A stretch of DNA of 35,271 nt, from positions 1 through 35,271 of the forward strand of contig CAAFVV010000033.1 in the NCBI GenBank assembly GCA_900766585.1, given 5' to 3'. The notes under the pieces were generated by a model. That model made no database searches, was not told the DNA's origin, and saw only the letters and a program-made list of their open reading frames with translations. The stretch is from Clostridia bacterium. Lineage in GTDB: Bacteria > Bacillota > Clostridia > Oscillospirales > Acutalibacteraceae. Position numbers and translations under genes: made by a program. Positions 1 to 7,370 of the stretch are shown here, piece by piece. Numbering within the stretch: position 1 is the stretch's first letter; the number at the start of each line of letters is the position of its first letter.

Positions 1-275
1 AACCAGCGGTAGGAGAGGGTATCCTGAATTCGCTGGTAGGTCTGCCGCAGAGACGAGATCCCGAACAGGTGCTGAATGAGCACCATCTTGATCAGCACGA
101 CCGGGTCGGTCCCCGGCCGACCGTTGTCATGGCAGTAATACGGTGCCAGCCGTTCATACAGACATTCGTAGTCCATGACCCTCTCAATTTTCCGCAGCAG
201 ATGGTTTTCCGGCACCAATGCATCCAGATCAACAATGATCAGCTCTCGCCGTGCGTCTTTTCTCCAGTCTTCCAT
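1..275 (-). CDS. IS1182/IS5-type transposase, N-terminal part (cut by window edge)
   Basis: The minus strand reads from ATG at 275 to the left edge without a stop, giving 91 residues beginning MEDWRKDARRELIIVDLDAL. The pattern 'LVPENHLLRKIERVMD', then 'YYCHDNGRPGTDPVVLIKM' and 'LIQHLFGISSLRQTYQRIQ', is the DUF772/InsH-type N-terminal domain that precedes the DDE catalytic domain in IS1182 and related IS5-superfamily transposases. The catalytic part lies outside the window, so activity cannot be judged. A GGGGGTGAT ribosome-binding site sits 4 bases before the ATG, and an extended -10 promoter lies just upstream. The sequence 'gttttttgacaggctgagac' at about 326-345 may belong to the element's terminal inverted repeat, but the other end is not visible. 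I am confident of the family type, less so of the exact IS group. Confidence 0.8.
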   Translation of the reverse strand, partial: MEDWRKDARRELIIVDLDALVPENHLLRKIERVMDYECLYERLAPYYCHDNGRPGTDPVVLIKMVLIQHLFGISSLRQTYQRIQDTLSYRW

Positions 276-296
276 GAAATCACCCCCGTCTCCTTT

Positions 297-305
297 ATTA
301 TACCA
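297..305 (-). promoter_or_regulatory. Extended -10 promoter of the transposase gene
   Basis: On the minus strand the sequence TGGTATAAT is an extended -10 (TGn plus perfect TATAAT), about 20 bases before the transposase start. No good -35 is seen at 17 bp, which fits an extended -10 promoter. Confidence 0.55.
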
Positions 306-404
306 GAAACAAGGCCGTTTGGGTAGTTTTTTGACAGGCTGAGACGGCGGGCAAACGCCCATCCGGCTGCTTTTGCCGTGACAGAGGGGAGCGGGCAGAA
401 GCAA

Positions 405-444
405 AACGCGCCCCCGTTTTTTGAGTGAAAAACGGGGGCGCGTT
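405..444 (-). terminator. Rho-independent terminator after lysC
   Basis: The inverted repeat AACGCGCCCCCGTTTTT with a 5-base loop and its complement forms a stem of about 17 bp, GC-rich in its middle, with flanking T-runs on the minus strand. It lies 23 bases past the aspartokinase stop. The dyad is nearly symmetrical, so it could also stop transcription coming from the left. Confidence 0.85.
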
Positions 445-467
445 GCTATACAGCTTTAGCGTTGTGT

Positions 468-1679
468 TCAGTCGGCATCCTCAAAAAACGCCTTGTGCAC
501 CGCGGCGACGGCACGGTCGGCATCATTGCGGGCAATCAGCACCGATACCTTGATCTCGCTGGTCGAGATCATCTCAATGTTGATGTGGGCATCGGACAGC
601 GCCTCAAACATCTTGGCGGCGACGCCCTCGTGCGTCTCCATACCGGCGCCGACAATGGAAATTTTGGCGCAGTCGGTGTCGTAGCGCAGCTCCTTTGCGC
701 CGACGCGGGTGCAGTAATCACGCAGTGCCTCGACGGCGTCGGCGCCGCTGTCCTCCGGCACGGTGAAGGTGATATCCTTTGTGCCGTCGCGGCCGACCGA
801 CTGCAGGATGATATCCACGTTGACGTGGGCGCGTGCCACGAGGGAAAACACCTTAAATGCGGTGCCCGGCTCATCAGGCAGACCGACCACCATCACGCGG
901 GCGACGCCGGCGTCCTTTGCGACGCCCTTGACCAACATTTTCTCCATTTTCGCTTCCTCCAATACACGGGTGCCGGGCACCGGATTCAGGCTGGAGAGGA
1001 CCTCCAGCTCTACATTATACTTTTTCGCCATTTCCACCGAGCGGTTGTTGAGCACCTGAGCGCCGAGCGTTGCCAGCTCCAGCATTTCGCCGTAGGTGAT
1101 CTCCTTCAGCTTGCGTGCACCGGGCACCTTGCGCGGATCGGCGGTGTAAACACCCTCGACGTCGGTGTAGATCTGGCACAGATCGGCGTGCATGCTGGCG
1201 GCAATCGCCACCGCGCTCGTGTCGGAGCCGCCGCGGCCGAGGGTGGTGACATCCTCATAGCGGTTCAGCCCCTGGAACCCGGCGACGACAACGATACGGT
1301 TCTTGCCAAGCTCCGTGCGGATGCGCTCCGCCGTCACCCGCTTGATGCGGGCGGAGCCGTAGGTGGAATTGGTGACAAATCCCGCCTGCCAGCCGAGCAG
1401 CGAGACGGCGGGGCAGCCTTCGGCCTCGATCGCCATGGCGAGCAGGGCAATCGAAATCTGCTCGCCCGCCGCCATCAGCATGTCCATTTCCCGCTTACTG
1501 GCTTTTTTGTTGATCTCGCGCGCCTTGGCGATGAGATCGTCGGTGGTGTCGCCCTGGGCGGATACCACGACCACGACCTCGTTGCCCTGACGGTAGGCAT
1601 CAGTGACGATGCGGGCGACATTCTGCAGCCGCGCGGCATCGCGCACGGAGCTGCCGCCGAATTTTTTGACAATCAGCAT
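468..1679 (-). CDS. lysC: Aspartokinase (monofunctional, two ACT domains)
   Basis: Phosphorylates aspartate to 4-phospho-aspartate, the first step to lysine, threonine, methionine and diaminopimelate. The 403-residue protein begins MLIVKKFGGSSV, the kinase signature; 'LGRGGSDTSAVAIA' and 'QIYTDVEGVYTADPR' are further hallmarks of the amino-acid kinase domain (about residues 1-245). Two C-terminal ACT domains follow ('VMVVGLPDEPGTAFKVF' and 'ISIVGAGMETHEGVAAKMF'), so feedback inhibition by lysine and/or threonine is expected. The length fits monofunctional bacterial aspartokinases. I chose ATG at 1679 over a longer reading frame because of the GGAGGAATATCCCT ribosome-binding site and because the family begins here. 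It lies 73 bp after homoserine dehydrogenase, in the same transcription unit. Confidence 0.96.
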   Translation of the reverse strand: MLIVKKFGGSSVRDAARLQNVARIVTDAYRQGNEVVVVVSAQGDTTDDLIAKAREINKKASKREMDMLMAAGEQISIALLAMAIEAEGCPAVSLLGWQAGFVTNSTYGSARIKRVTAERIRTELGKNRIVVVAGFQGLNRYEDVTTLGRGGSDTSAVAIAASMHADLCQIYTDVEGVYTADPRKVPGARKLKEITYGEMLELATLGAQVLNNRSVEMAKKYNVELEVLSSLNPVPGTRVLEEAKMEKMLVKGVAKDAGVARVMVVGLPDEPGTAFKVFSLVARAHVNVDIILQSVGRDGTKDITFTVPEDSGADAVEALRDYCTRVGAKELRYDTDCAKISIVGAGMETHEGVAAKMFEALSDAHINIEMISTSEIKVSVLIARNDADRAVAAVHKAFFEDAD

Positions 1680-1752
1680 AGGGATATTCCTCCGCTCTTC
1701 TGACCGCGTTTTCCCGCTGGAGGGACGCGGCGAAAAATAAAACTGACAGGGG

Positions 1753-2955
1753 TTAAGAGGGAAAAATGCGCAGACGGGAGACCGGCGACAGGTTAGCTGC
1801 CGCCAGAGCGGCATCAAGCTGTGCCGGAGTCATCGGCGGGGTGCGCAGTACGGTCTCACCCGAGGCGATGCTGCGCGCTTCGGCGCCGGGCAGCGCCGCC
1901 GAAACGCCGGGCGCAAACCGCAGCATATAGGCATACGGCTCTTCCCCGGCGGGGCAGACATAGTCGGGCAGCGCACTGTCCCAAAACAGCGTTTTGTGGC
2001 TGTTTAAGTGTTTGGCTTCGTCAATGATGTCGGCGACAACGGCGCTTGCTGTCGGCAGCTTGCCGGCGCCGCGGCCATAAAACACGACGTCGCCGATGGC
2101 GTTGCCCCGCACGAGAACGGCGTTGAACACGCCGTCCACGCGGGAGAGCAGGCAGCGTTTTTCCACCATCATTGGTGCTACCAGAATATGCAGGCGGCCG
2201 CCGTCATATTTCCTGGCGCGCCCGATCAGCCGCACTACGCCGCCGAGCGCCGCCGCCGCCGCGACGTCTGCGCCGGTGATGCGGGCGATGCCCTCGGTGG
2301 ATACTTCGTCGGGCGGAACATGGCGGCCGAAGGCAAGCGAGGCCAGAATGCAGATCTTGCGGCAGGCGTCGGGGCCGTCAATGTCGGCGGACGGGTCGCG
2401 CTCGGCATAGCCCTTCTGCTGTGCCTCGGCGAGCGCGTCCTCAAAGGAGATGCCGTCCTCGACCATGCGGGTCAGCATGTAGTTGGTGGTGCCGTTTAAA
2501 ATGCCCGCAACCTCGGTCACGTCGTTGGCGGCGAGGCACTGATCGAGCGGGCGCAGGATCGGGATGCCGCCGCCGACGCTGGCTTCAAACAGAAAATTCT
2601 GTCCGCAGTCGCGCGCCAGAGCGAGCAGCTCGTCGCCCTTGGCGGCGACCAACTCCTTATTCGAGGTGACGACGCTTTTCCCGCTTTTAAGGCAGCGGGT
2701 CACAAATTCATAGGCGGGATGCAGTCCGCCCATCGTCTCAACGACAATGGCAATGGCGGGATCGCTTTCGATATCCTCAAACCGGGTGGTGAACCGGTCG
2801 GCAAACGGGCTGTCGGGAAAGCTGCGCAGATCCAGAATACGCCGTACGGCGATCGGCTGCCCGGCCTTGCGCGCAATGATCGCGGCGTTTTCGGAGAGTA
2901 CCTCCGCCACGCCGGAACCGACAACGCCGTATCCCATTATGGCCACATACAGCAT
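1753..2955 (-). CDS. hom: Homoserine dehydrogenase, short form without a clear ACT domain
   Basis: NAD(P)-dependent reduction of aspartate semialdehyde to homoserine, the branch point to threonine and methionine. The 400-residue protein opens with a Rossmann motif GYGVVGSG (residues 8-15). It carries 'VVTSNKELVAAKG', 'FEASVGGGIPILRPL' and 'ILNGTTNYMLTRM', all characteristic of the catalytic domain, and the aspartate-rich 'GYAERDPSADIDGPDA'. Many Gram-positive Hom proteins are about 430 residues and end in an ACT domain. Here the last ~75 residues keep no convincing ACT signature, while a stand-alone ACT protein is encoded 41 bp upstream. ATG at 2955 is preceded by GGAAAGGACGG. Part of the pheB-like/hom/lysC operon. 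Confidence 0.95.
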   Translation of the reverse strand: MLYVAIMGYGVVGSGVAEVLSENAAIIARKAGQPIAVRRILDLRSFPDSPFADRFTTRFEDIESDPAIAIVVETMGGLHPAYEFVTRCLKSGKSVVTSNKELVAAKGDELLALARDCGQNFLFEASVGGGIPILRPLDQCLAANDVTEVAGILNGTTNYMLTRMVEDGISFEDALAEAQQKGYAERDPSADIDGPDACRKICILASLAFGRHVPPDEVSTEGIARITGADVAAAAALGGVVRLIGRARKYDGGRLHILVAPMMVEKRCLLSRVDGVFNAVLVRGNAIGDVVFYGRGAGKLPTASAVVADIIDEAKHLNSHKTLFWDSALPDYVCPAGEEPYAYMLRFAPGVSAALPGAEARSIASGETVLRTPPMTPAQLDAALAAANLSPVSRLRIFPS

Positions 2956-2996
2956 GGGTAAACCGTCCTTTCCGTCGGAAACCGCTCCGACGCGCT

Positions 2997-3464
2997 TTAA
3001 ACTAATCCGGAGGAATGCCGCTCAATGCGGACGATGCTCTGCACGCCGTCCAGCTCGCCGAGCGACCGCACAAAGTCCGCAAAGCTCATGCACAGTCTGT
3101 CCGTGCTGGCGGAGATCGAGACCGATGCCAGCGCATCTACGGGGATGCTCTGGTTGACGGTCAGGATGTTGGTGTCTGCCGCCGCAAAGGCGGAGAGCAG
3201 ATTGGACAGTACGCCCGGGCGATCCTCCAAAATGCAGTGAACGGTCAGAAGCCGTCCGCTCTCGCCGCCGCTGTAGGGGAATACGGCATCGCGGTATTTG
3301 TAAAACGCGCTGCGGGAAATGCCCGCCAGGCGCGCCGCCTCCGAGGCGGAGGCCACCTTGCCGCTGACAAGCAGCCGCTTGGCTTTCAGCACCCGCTCGT
3401 ATACCTCCGGCAGCGCCCGCGCATCGACGAGCAGCAGATGATCCGGTGATCCGGTCGGTTCCAT
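2997..3464 (-). CDS. pheB: ACT domain protein of the PheB (UPF0735) type
   Basis: 155 residues. The first half ('VYERVLKAKRLLVSG' then 'SASEAARLAGISRSAFYKY') looks like a helix-turn-helix-like segment and is the hallmark of PheB/UPF0735 proteins. The second half ('LLTVHCILEDRPGVLSNLL' and 'ILTVNQSIPVDALASVSIS') is a single ACT domain, which binds amino acids in related proteins. PheB-like genes commonly lie next to hom or pheA in Firmicutes, and their exact role is still uncertain. A regulatory partner for homoserine dehydrogenase or a small amino-acid-responsive regulator is inference. The start at 3464 follows an AGAGGAGGAAACG ribosome-binding site; a longer frame upstream lacks support. 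First gene of the operon, behind a sigma-A-type promoter. Confidence 0.88.
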   Translation of the reverse strand: MEPTGSPDHLLLVDARALPEVYERVLKAKRLLVSGKVASASEAARLAGISRSAFYKYRDAVFPYSGGESGRLLTVHCILEDRPGVLSNLLSAFAAADTNILTVNQSIPVDALASVSISASTDRLCMSFADFVRSLGELDGVQSIVRIERHSSGLV

Positions 3465-3522
3465 AGCCGTTTCCTCCTCTCTCCGTCTCTGACAGACGGA
3501 CAACTGTGCGACAACAGAGAAC

Positions 3523-3551
3523 ACTATACCACACTTTTCGAAAAAACGCAA
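3523..3551 (-). promoter_or_regulatory. Sigma-A promoter of the pheB-hom-lysC operon
   Basis: On the minus strand TTGCGT and TATAGT are separated by exactly 17 bp, ending 59 bp before the pheB-like start. The -10 matches consensus at five of six positions; the -35 keeps the TTG core. Confidence 0.65.
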
Positions 3552-3710
3552 GAGGAAATCCGGGTTGCTGCGCAGAAAATACGAAAATTTTATCTCTATC
3601 CGCCGGCGAAGAACACAGGGGAAAATTGTACACCGCCCGCGGTCGCCTACCATGCTGTTCGAAAAAATCGCACAAAAGACGGCGGTGAGGGCAGGAACGG
3701 CACCGCGGTT

Positions 3711-3731
3711 AAAAAGCGGGCAGATTCCCGC
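3711..3731 (-). terminator. Rho-independent terminator of the metallopeptidase-like gene
   Basis: GCGGG-AATCTG-CCCGC followed by TTTTT on the minus strand, starting 8 bases after the stop of the gene ending at 3740. The stem is short (5 bp) but GC-only. Confidence 0.6.
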
Positions 3732-3739
3732 CGCTTGTC

Positions 3740-4783
3740 TCAAAACGGCTCCCAGCGGTATACCCGGGCTATCGTCTTTTCGTCCGCCATTTCGATCACG
3801 AAATTGCCGCTCAGTGTGTTTTCTCCTTTTTCATCGCGATACAGCAGGAAAAATTTTGAGGTGATATATCCCTGATAAAACCGGGCGTCATAGATGTTGA
3901 CGCCGAGCAGCTCAAGGGGACCGTCTGCGACGATCTCGTTTTTCTCGCGCGCGGAGCGGACGATCTGTGCGGATTCTCTCTCAAACGAGGCAATCGCCTC
4001 GGAAACTATCCGACAGATGCTTTCTTTTTCGGGAAAATCCCCGTCGGACGGACAGACGGTTTTCACTATGGAACAGGCGACGGGGCGTTCGGCGGTGAAA
4101 GCATATAGGCCCGAACGGATCAGCGCATTGACCAGGAGTGCGCCGCTGTAATAGCAGGATATTCTGATCGGAAACAGTGATGCAGGCTTTGTCACAGCCG
4201 CGCGCATGCGCCGGGTCATTGCGGCTGCCGCCTGCTCGTCCAGCTGCCGCAGCACCATCCACTCGACATATGTCGCGGTGCCCTCAATTTCCTCGACCTT
4301 GCTTTCATAGGTGTATGCATAGGGAAATTTTTCACTGCGCAGCTTTCTGAGGGACAGCAGCTCGCGGCAGGCGGCTTCGTCGGGGCGCTCAAGGAAGCGC
4401 AGCAGCAGTGCGTTCTCGCGCAGTTTAAGGCTCAGATTCTCTGCATTGTAGCTATAGCGGAACAGAGCCTCGGTTTCATCTGCCCAGCAATTCCAGTGCT
4501 GCAGCGCCTGATAGCCGTGAAACATTTCATGGACGATTTTCGACGTCAGGACGGGGATGGGGAGATCATCCGCAATATGCCATATGGCGATTTGCTCGCC
4601 CTGATAGACAATAGAGGTGTTTGCGCAGAAATCCTCGCTTTTTTCTATATATGCGCCGTCAAAAAAGCTTTTTTCCTCATTGTACAGGGCAAATTTCAGC
4701 GGCGTAAAGCCGGGCCAGATATCCGCGTAGTTCAGTGATGAAATGGCCCTGGATACCCGGCTGTACAGTTCATGCAGCTCCAT
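3740..4783 (-). CDS. Unknown protein with HExxH zinc-metallopeptidase motif
   Basis: 347 residues with no family I can name. It contains HEMFH at about residues 85-89 inside 'SKIVHEMFHGYQALQHW', the classical zinc-binding HExxH pattern, and downstream 'VEEIEGTATYVEW', which could supply the third (glutamate) ligand as in gluzincins. No signal peptide or membrane segment is seen, so it is probably cytoplasmic. The C-terminal ~80 residues look like a small beta-rich domain ('GVNIYDARFYQGYITSKFF'). A single-gene unit with its own terminator. The start is ambiguous: ATG at 4783 lies 10 bases from GGGAGGG, and an in-frame TTG at 4789 lies 4 bases from it; I prefer ATG. Peptidase activity is inferred from the motif only. 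Confidence 0.7.
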   Translation of the reverse strand: MELHELYSRVSRAISSLNYADIWPGFTPLKFALYNEEKSFFDGAYIEKSEDFCANTSIVYQGEQIAIWHIADDLPIPVLTSKIVHEMFHGYQALQHWNCWADETEALFRYSYNAENLSLKLRENALLLRFLERPDEAACRELLSLRKLRSEKFPYAYTYESKVEEIEGTATYVEWMVLRQLDEQAAAAMTRRMRAAVTKPASLFPIRISCYYSGALLVNALIRSGLYAFTAERPVACSIVKTVCPSDGDFPEKESICRIVSEAIASFERESAQIVRSAREKNEIVADGPLELLGVNIYDARFYQGYITSKFFLLYRDEKGENTLSGNFVIEMADEKTIARVYRWEPF

Positions 4784-4861
4784 AGACAAAAAGCCCTCCC
4801 TTAAATCTCATATGGGGAACAGAAAGATAATGTACAGATATAGAAAAGCACCGGAATGAGC

Positions 4862-4896
4862 AAAACCCCCGTAAACAAAGCGTTTACGGGGGTTTT
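4862..4896 (-). terminator. Terminator of the tRNA-Ser unit
   Basis: AAAACCCCCGTAAAC, a 5-base loop, and GTTTACGGGGGTTTT form a perfect 15-bp inverted repeat ending in T-runs on both strands. It sits 1 base past the encoded CCA of tRNA-Ser(GCU), so it should end the tRNA transcript, and it could also work in the other direction. Confidence 0.85.
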
Positions 4897-4987
4897 TGGC
4901 GGAGATGGAGAGACTCGAACTCTCGCGCCGGTTACCCGACCTACGCCCTTAGCAGGGGCGCCTCGTCACCAACTTGAGTACATCTCC
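4897..4987 (-). tRNA. tRNA-Ser (anticodon GCU)
   Basis: The minus strand gives a full class II tRNA: acceptor GGAGATG pairing with CATCTCC, anticodon loop CTGCTAA with anticodon GCT in a CCC/GGG-ended stem, a long variable arm, T-arm with GTTCGAGTC, and an encoded CCA end. It reads AGC/AGU codons. It lies 60 bp downstream of a second serine tRNA in the same transcript. Confidence 0.95.
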
Positions 4988-5047
4988 GAATACAACCCGC
5001 ATGCGGTGAGCAGACGGGAGGATCTATTCAGTTATCGGGGAGAGTGG

Positions 5048-5136
5048 TGGCGGAGAGGGTGGGATTCGAACCCACGGCTCATTGCTGAGTCACCGGTTTT
5101 CAAGACCGGCTCCTTAAACCGCTCGGACACCTCTCC
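5048..5136 (-). tRNA. tRNA-Ser (anticodon UGA)
   Basis: The minus strand gives acceptor GGAGAGG/CCTCTCC, anticodon loop CTTGAAA (anticodon TGA) closed by GGT/ACC, a long variable arm typical of serine tRNAs, T-loop GTTCGAATC, and an encoded CCA. It reads UCN codons, chiefly UCA. First gene of a two-tRNA unit. Confidence 0.95.
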
Positions 5137-5155
5137 GGATCCGGAATACCCCTTT

Positions 5156-5184
5156 ATCATAGCATGAGAAGCGATGATTGTCAA
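5156..5184 (-). promoter_or_regulatory. Strong sigma-A promoter of the tRNA-Ser pair
   Basis: Minus-strand TTGACA, 17-bp spacer, TATGAT: perfect -35 and five of six at -10. It ends 19 bp before the tRNA-Ser(UGA) 5' end, as expected for a stable-RNA unit. Confidence 0.88.
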
Positions 5185-5222
5185 GGGGTGTTGCGGAAAA
5201 ATCCTGCTTTTCGGGGAAAGAA

Positions 5223-6413
5223 TCACCGGGAGGACGCGGGAGAGGCGGCAAAATGCGCCGTGCAGGCAGCCATACCGGCTTTCAGACGATTTAAGCCGTC
5301 CGTCATCACCTGCCTCGGACAGGCGAGATTCATGCGCAGGCAGCTGCCGCCGTTTCCGCCGTAGGCAGTGCCGGCGGACAGCCACAGTCCGGTGGTGCGG
5401 CGGATCAGCGCGGCGGCTTCGTCCGCGCGGCCGCAAAAGCTGTCGGCATACAGCCACAGCAGATAGGTCGCCTCGCTCGGCACGGGGCAGAGCGACGGGA
5501 TCTGCGCGCGGATAAAATCGGCGGCCTCGCGCTTGTTCTGTGCGATATAGCCGCGCAGCTCGTCGAGCCACGGCGCGCCTTTTGTAAAGGCGGCGACGGC
5601 GGCATCAACGGCGAAGGCGTTCGGCTCCGCGACCTCGTCCGTGTTCAGCCCGCGCCAGACCTTGTGCCGCAGCACGGGATCGGGCACGCAGACGGCTGCG
5701 GTCTGCAGCCCCGCGATGTTGAACGTCTTGGTGGGCGCAAGGCAGGTGATGCTCTGAAGCCGGCATTCCTCCGATACCGCGGCAAACGGCACATAGTCCC
5801 GTCCGGGCGCAGTCAGGTCGCAGTGAATCTCGTCCGAGACGACCAGCACATGGTGCTTGCGGCACAGCGCGCCGATGCGGGCGAGCGTGTCGCGGTCCCA
5901 GATGCGCCCGATCGGATTGTGCGGGTTGCAGAGGATCATCATGGCCGTCTGCGGGTCGGCGAGCTTCTGCTCCAGATCCGCAAAATCAATATGGTAGTCG
6001 CCGCCGTCAAAGCGCAGCGGGCTTTCGACAATGCGGCGGCCGTTGTTTTGGGCGCAGTTGAAGAAAATGGGGTACACCGGCGTCATCAGCAGCACATTTT
6101 CCGCCGGTGTCGTCAGCTTGCGCACAAGGCTGGAGATGGCGGGCACCACGCCGGTGCAGAAGATAAGCGAGTCGGGGTCTATGGTCAGCCCGTGGCGGGT
6201 CTGCCACCAGATGCAGTAGGCGTCGTTCCATGCCTGCGGGACGACGGAATAGCCGAAAACGCCGTGGGCGGCGCGGGCGGCAATCGCCTCCCGCACGGCG
6301 GGGGCGGTCGGAAAGTCCATGTCGGCGACCCACATCGGCAGCTCGCCCTCCGCGCAGTCCCATTTGAGCGAGCCGGTGCCTCTGCGGTCGATCGGGGTGT
6401 CAAAATCCGTCAT
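5223..6413 (-). CDS. patB: PatB/MalY-type PLP-dependent C-S lyase / aminotransferase
   Basis: 396 residues, class I/II fold-type I PLP enzyme. Typical PatB/MalY features are the N-terminal 'DRRGTGSLKWD' and 'LPMWVADMDFP', 'ILCNPHNPIGRIW' (cofactor ring contact), 'VVSDEIHCDL', and the Schiff-base lysine K229 in 'APTKTFNIAGLQ'. Family members cleave cystathionine or cysteine-S-conjugates to a thiol, pyruvate and ammonia (methionine route or sulphur salvage); the true substrate here is unknown. The start codon overlaps the stop of the DUF3737 gene (ATGA), with GGAGGG 7 bases before the ATG, so the two are translationally coupled. The last ~12 residues (Ala/Ser-rich) look non-conserved. Confidence 0.92.
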   Translation of the reverse strand: MTDFDTPIDRRGTGSLKWDCAEGELPMWVADMDFPTAPAVREAIAARAAHGVFGYSVVPQAWNDAYCIWWQTRHGLTIDPDSLIFCTGVVPAISSLVRKLTTPAENVLLMTPVYPIFFNCAQNNGRRIVESPLRFDGGDYHIDFADLEQKLADPQTAMMILCNPHNPIGRIWDRDTLARIGALCRKHHVLVVSDEIHCDLTAPGRDYVPFAAVSEECRLQSITCLAPTKTFNIAGLQTAAVCVPDPVLRHKVWRGLNTDEVAEPNAFAVDAAVAAFTKGAPWLDELRGYIAQNKREAADFIRAQIPSLCPVPSEATYLLWLYADSFCGRADEAAALIRRTTGLWLSAGTAYGGNGGSCLRMNLACPRQVMTDGLNRLKAGMAACTAHFAASPASSR

Positions 6414-7312
6414 GCCTGTTTCCCTCCCGTATAAAGATGGGCAAAGCCCTCTGCCGATGAGGCGGTTTTACGCCGGATCTGTCCCGAGACGGCGATCTCT
6501 TTGGGATCGGTCTGCGCGGGATCCAATATCAGCTCGTCGATCTCGTCGGCGCGGATGCTGCCGCTTTTCGGGTTGAGCACACTGTCCACCCGCCCGCTGA
6601 CTGCGGCGTCCACGGTCGAGCGCTCAAACGCCAGTGCGGTGTTCAGAAGGCGGCAGTCCTTCACCGTGAGCCGGTCGACATAACAAAGCCCCTGCAGGCT
6701 CTCGACCGTGCAGCGGACCAGCGTGAGGTTTTCGGCGTTCCAGCCCAAATATTCCCCCGAGATAAAGGAATCGGTGACCGTGACGTTGCGGCTGTTCCAA
6801 AACGCGTCCTTTGACAGCAGGCGGGAGTGGCTGACCGTGACGTTTTCGACGCCGTCGAAGGAGTAGTTGCCGAACAGCGTCAGACCGGTGACGGTGAGGT
6901 TTTTGCTGTTCATCGCAAAATAATCCCCCGTCGCCGTCACCTGATCCAGCGTTACGCCGTCGCACTGCCACAGCGTTTCCGCCGCGCGGGGCAGCGTGAC
7001 GCGGCGCAGAGTGACATCGTGACAGCGGCGGAAATTTTTCGGCGCGTCGATAGTGCAGTCCTCCGCCGTGATGCGGTCGGTGTACCACACGCCCGCCCGT
7101 GCCATCTCGAACCACACGGAATGCTTCACGGTAATGTTCTGCGCGTACCAGAGCGGGTATTTCCATTTGAACAGGCAGCCCTCAAGCGTGATGTTGCGGC
7201 TCTCCTTCAGCGGCGATTCGCCGTTTTCAAATGTACAGTCGGTCAGCTGCATTCCCTGCGCGCCGAACAGGGCACGCTCGCCGGTCAGCACGGTCTGACA
7301 AAGCACTTCCAT
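6410..7312 (-). CDS. DUF3737 family protein, right-handed beta-helix
   Basis: 300 residues made of short repeats such as 'NITLEGCLFKWKYPLWYAQN', 'NVTVTDSFISGEYLGWNAEN' and 'NLTLVRCTVESLQGLCYVDR'. These are coils of a parallel beta-helix in which most turns carry an N/D-x-T/L-x-V pattern. I recognise this as the DUF3737 family, whose function is unknown. No signal peptide, so probably cytoplasmic. Good ribosome-binding site AAAGGAGACG before ATG 7312; the stop overlaps the PatB start by 4 bases. DUF3737 and a PatB-like lyase are often neighbours in Firmicutes as far as I recall, suggesting a joint task; what that is cannot be read from the sequence. Confidence 0.87.
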   Translation of the reverse strand: MEVLCQTVLTGERALFGAQGMQLTDCTFENGESPLKESRNITLEGCLFKWKYPLWYAQNITVKHSVWFEMARAGVWYTDRITAEDCTIDAPKNFRRCHDVTLRRVTLPRAAETLWQCDGVTLDQVTATGDYFAMNSKNLTVTGLTLFGNYSFDGVENVTVSHSRLLSKDAFWNSRNVTVTDSFISGEYLGWNAENLTLVRCTVESLQGLCYVDRLTVKDCRLLNTALAFERSTVDAAVSGRVDSVLNPKSGSIRADEIDELILDPAQTDPKEIAVSGQIRRKTASSAEGFAHLYTGGKQA

Positions 7313-7351
7313 TGCGGTCGTCTCCTTTATGTAATCGATATGATATGTATT

Positions 7352-7367
7352 CTCCCCGAAAGGGGAG
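7352..7367 (-). terminator. Small hairpin after malQ (possible weak terminator or RNA end)
   Basis: CTCCCC-TTTC-GGGGAG on the minus strand, 3 bases after the malQ stop. No T-run follows, so it is more likely a stabilising or partial-termination hairpin than a full terminator; the 58-bp gap to the DUF3737 gene may still be transcribed through. Confidence 0.35.
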
Positions 7368-7370
7368 CGG

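Noticed and set aside
69..326. Plus-strand 85-codon frame at the left edge
   Set aside because: Overlaps the transposase gene on the minus strand, which has motif support, promoter and ribosome-binding site.
462..1703. Long plus-strand open frame opposite lysC (413 codons)
   Set aside because: Lies antisense to a clear aspartokinase gene; composition (His/Asp/Gly-rich) is that of a GC-rich shadow frame and no ribosome-binding site is present.
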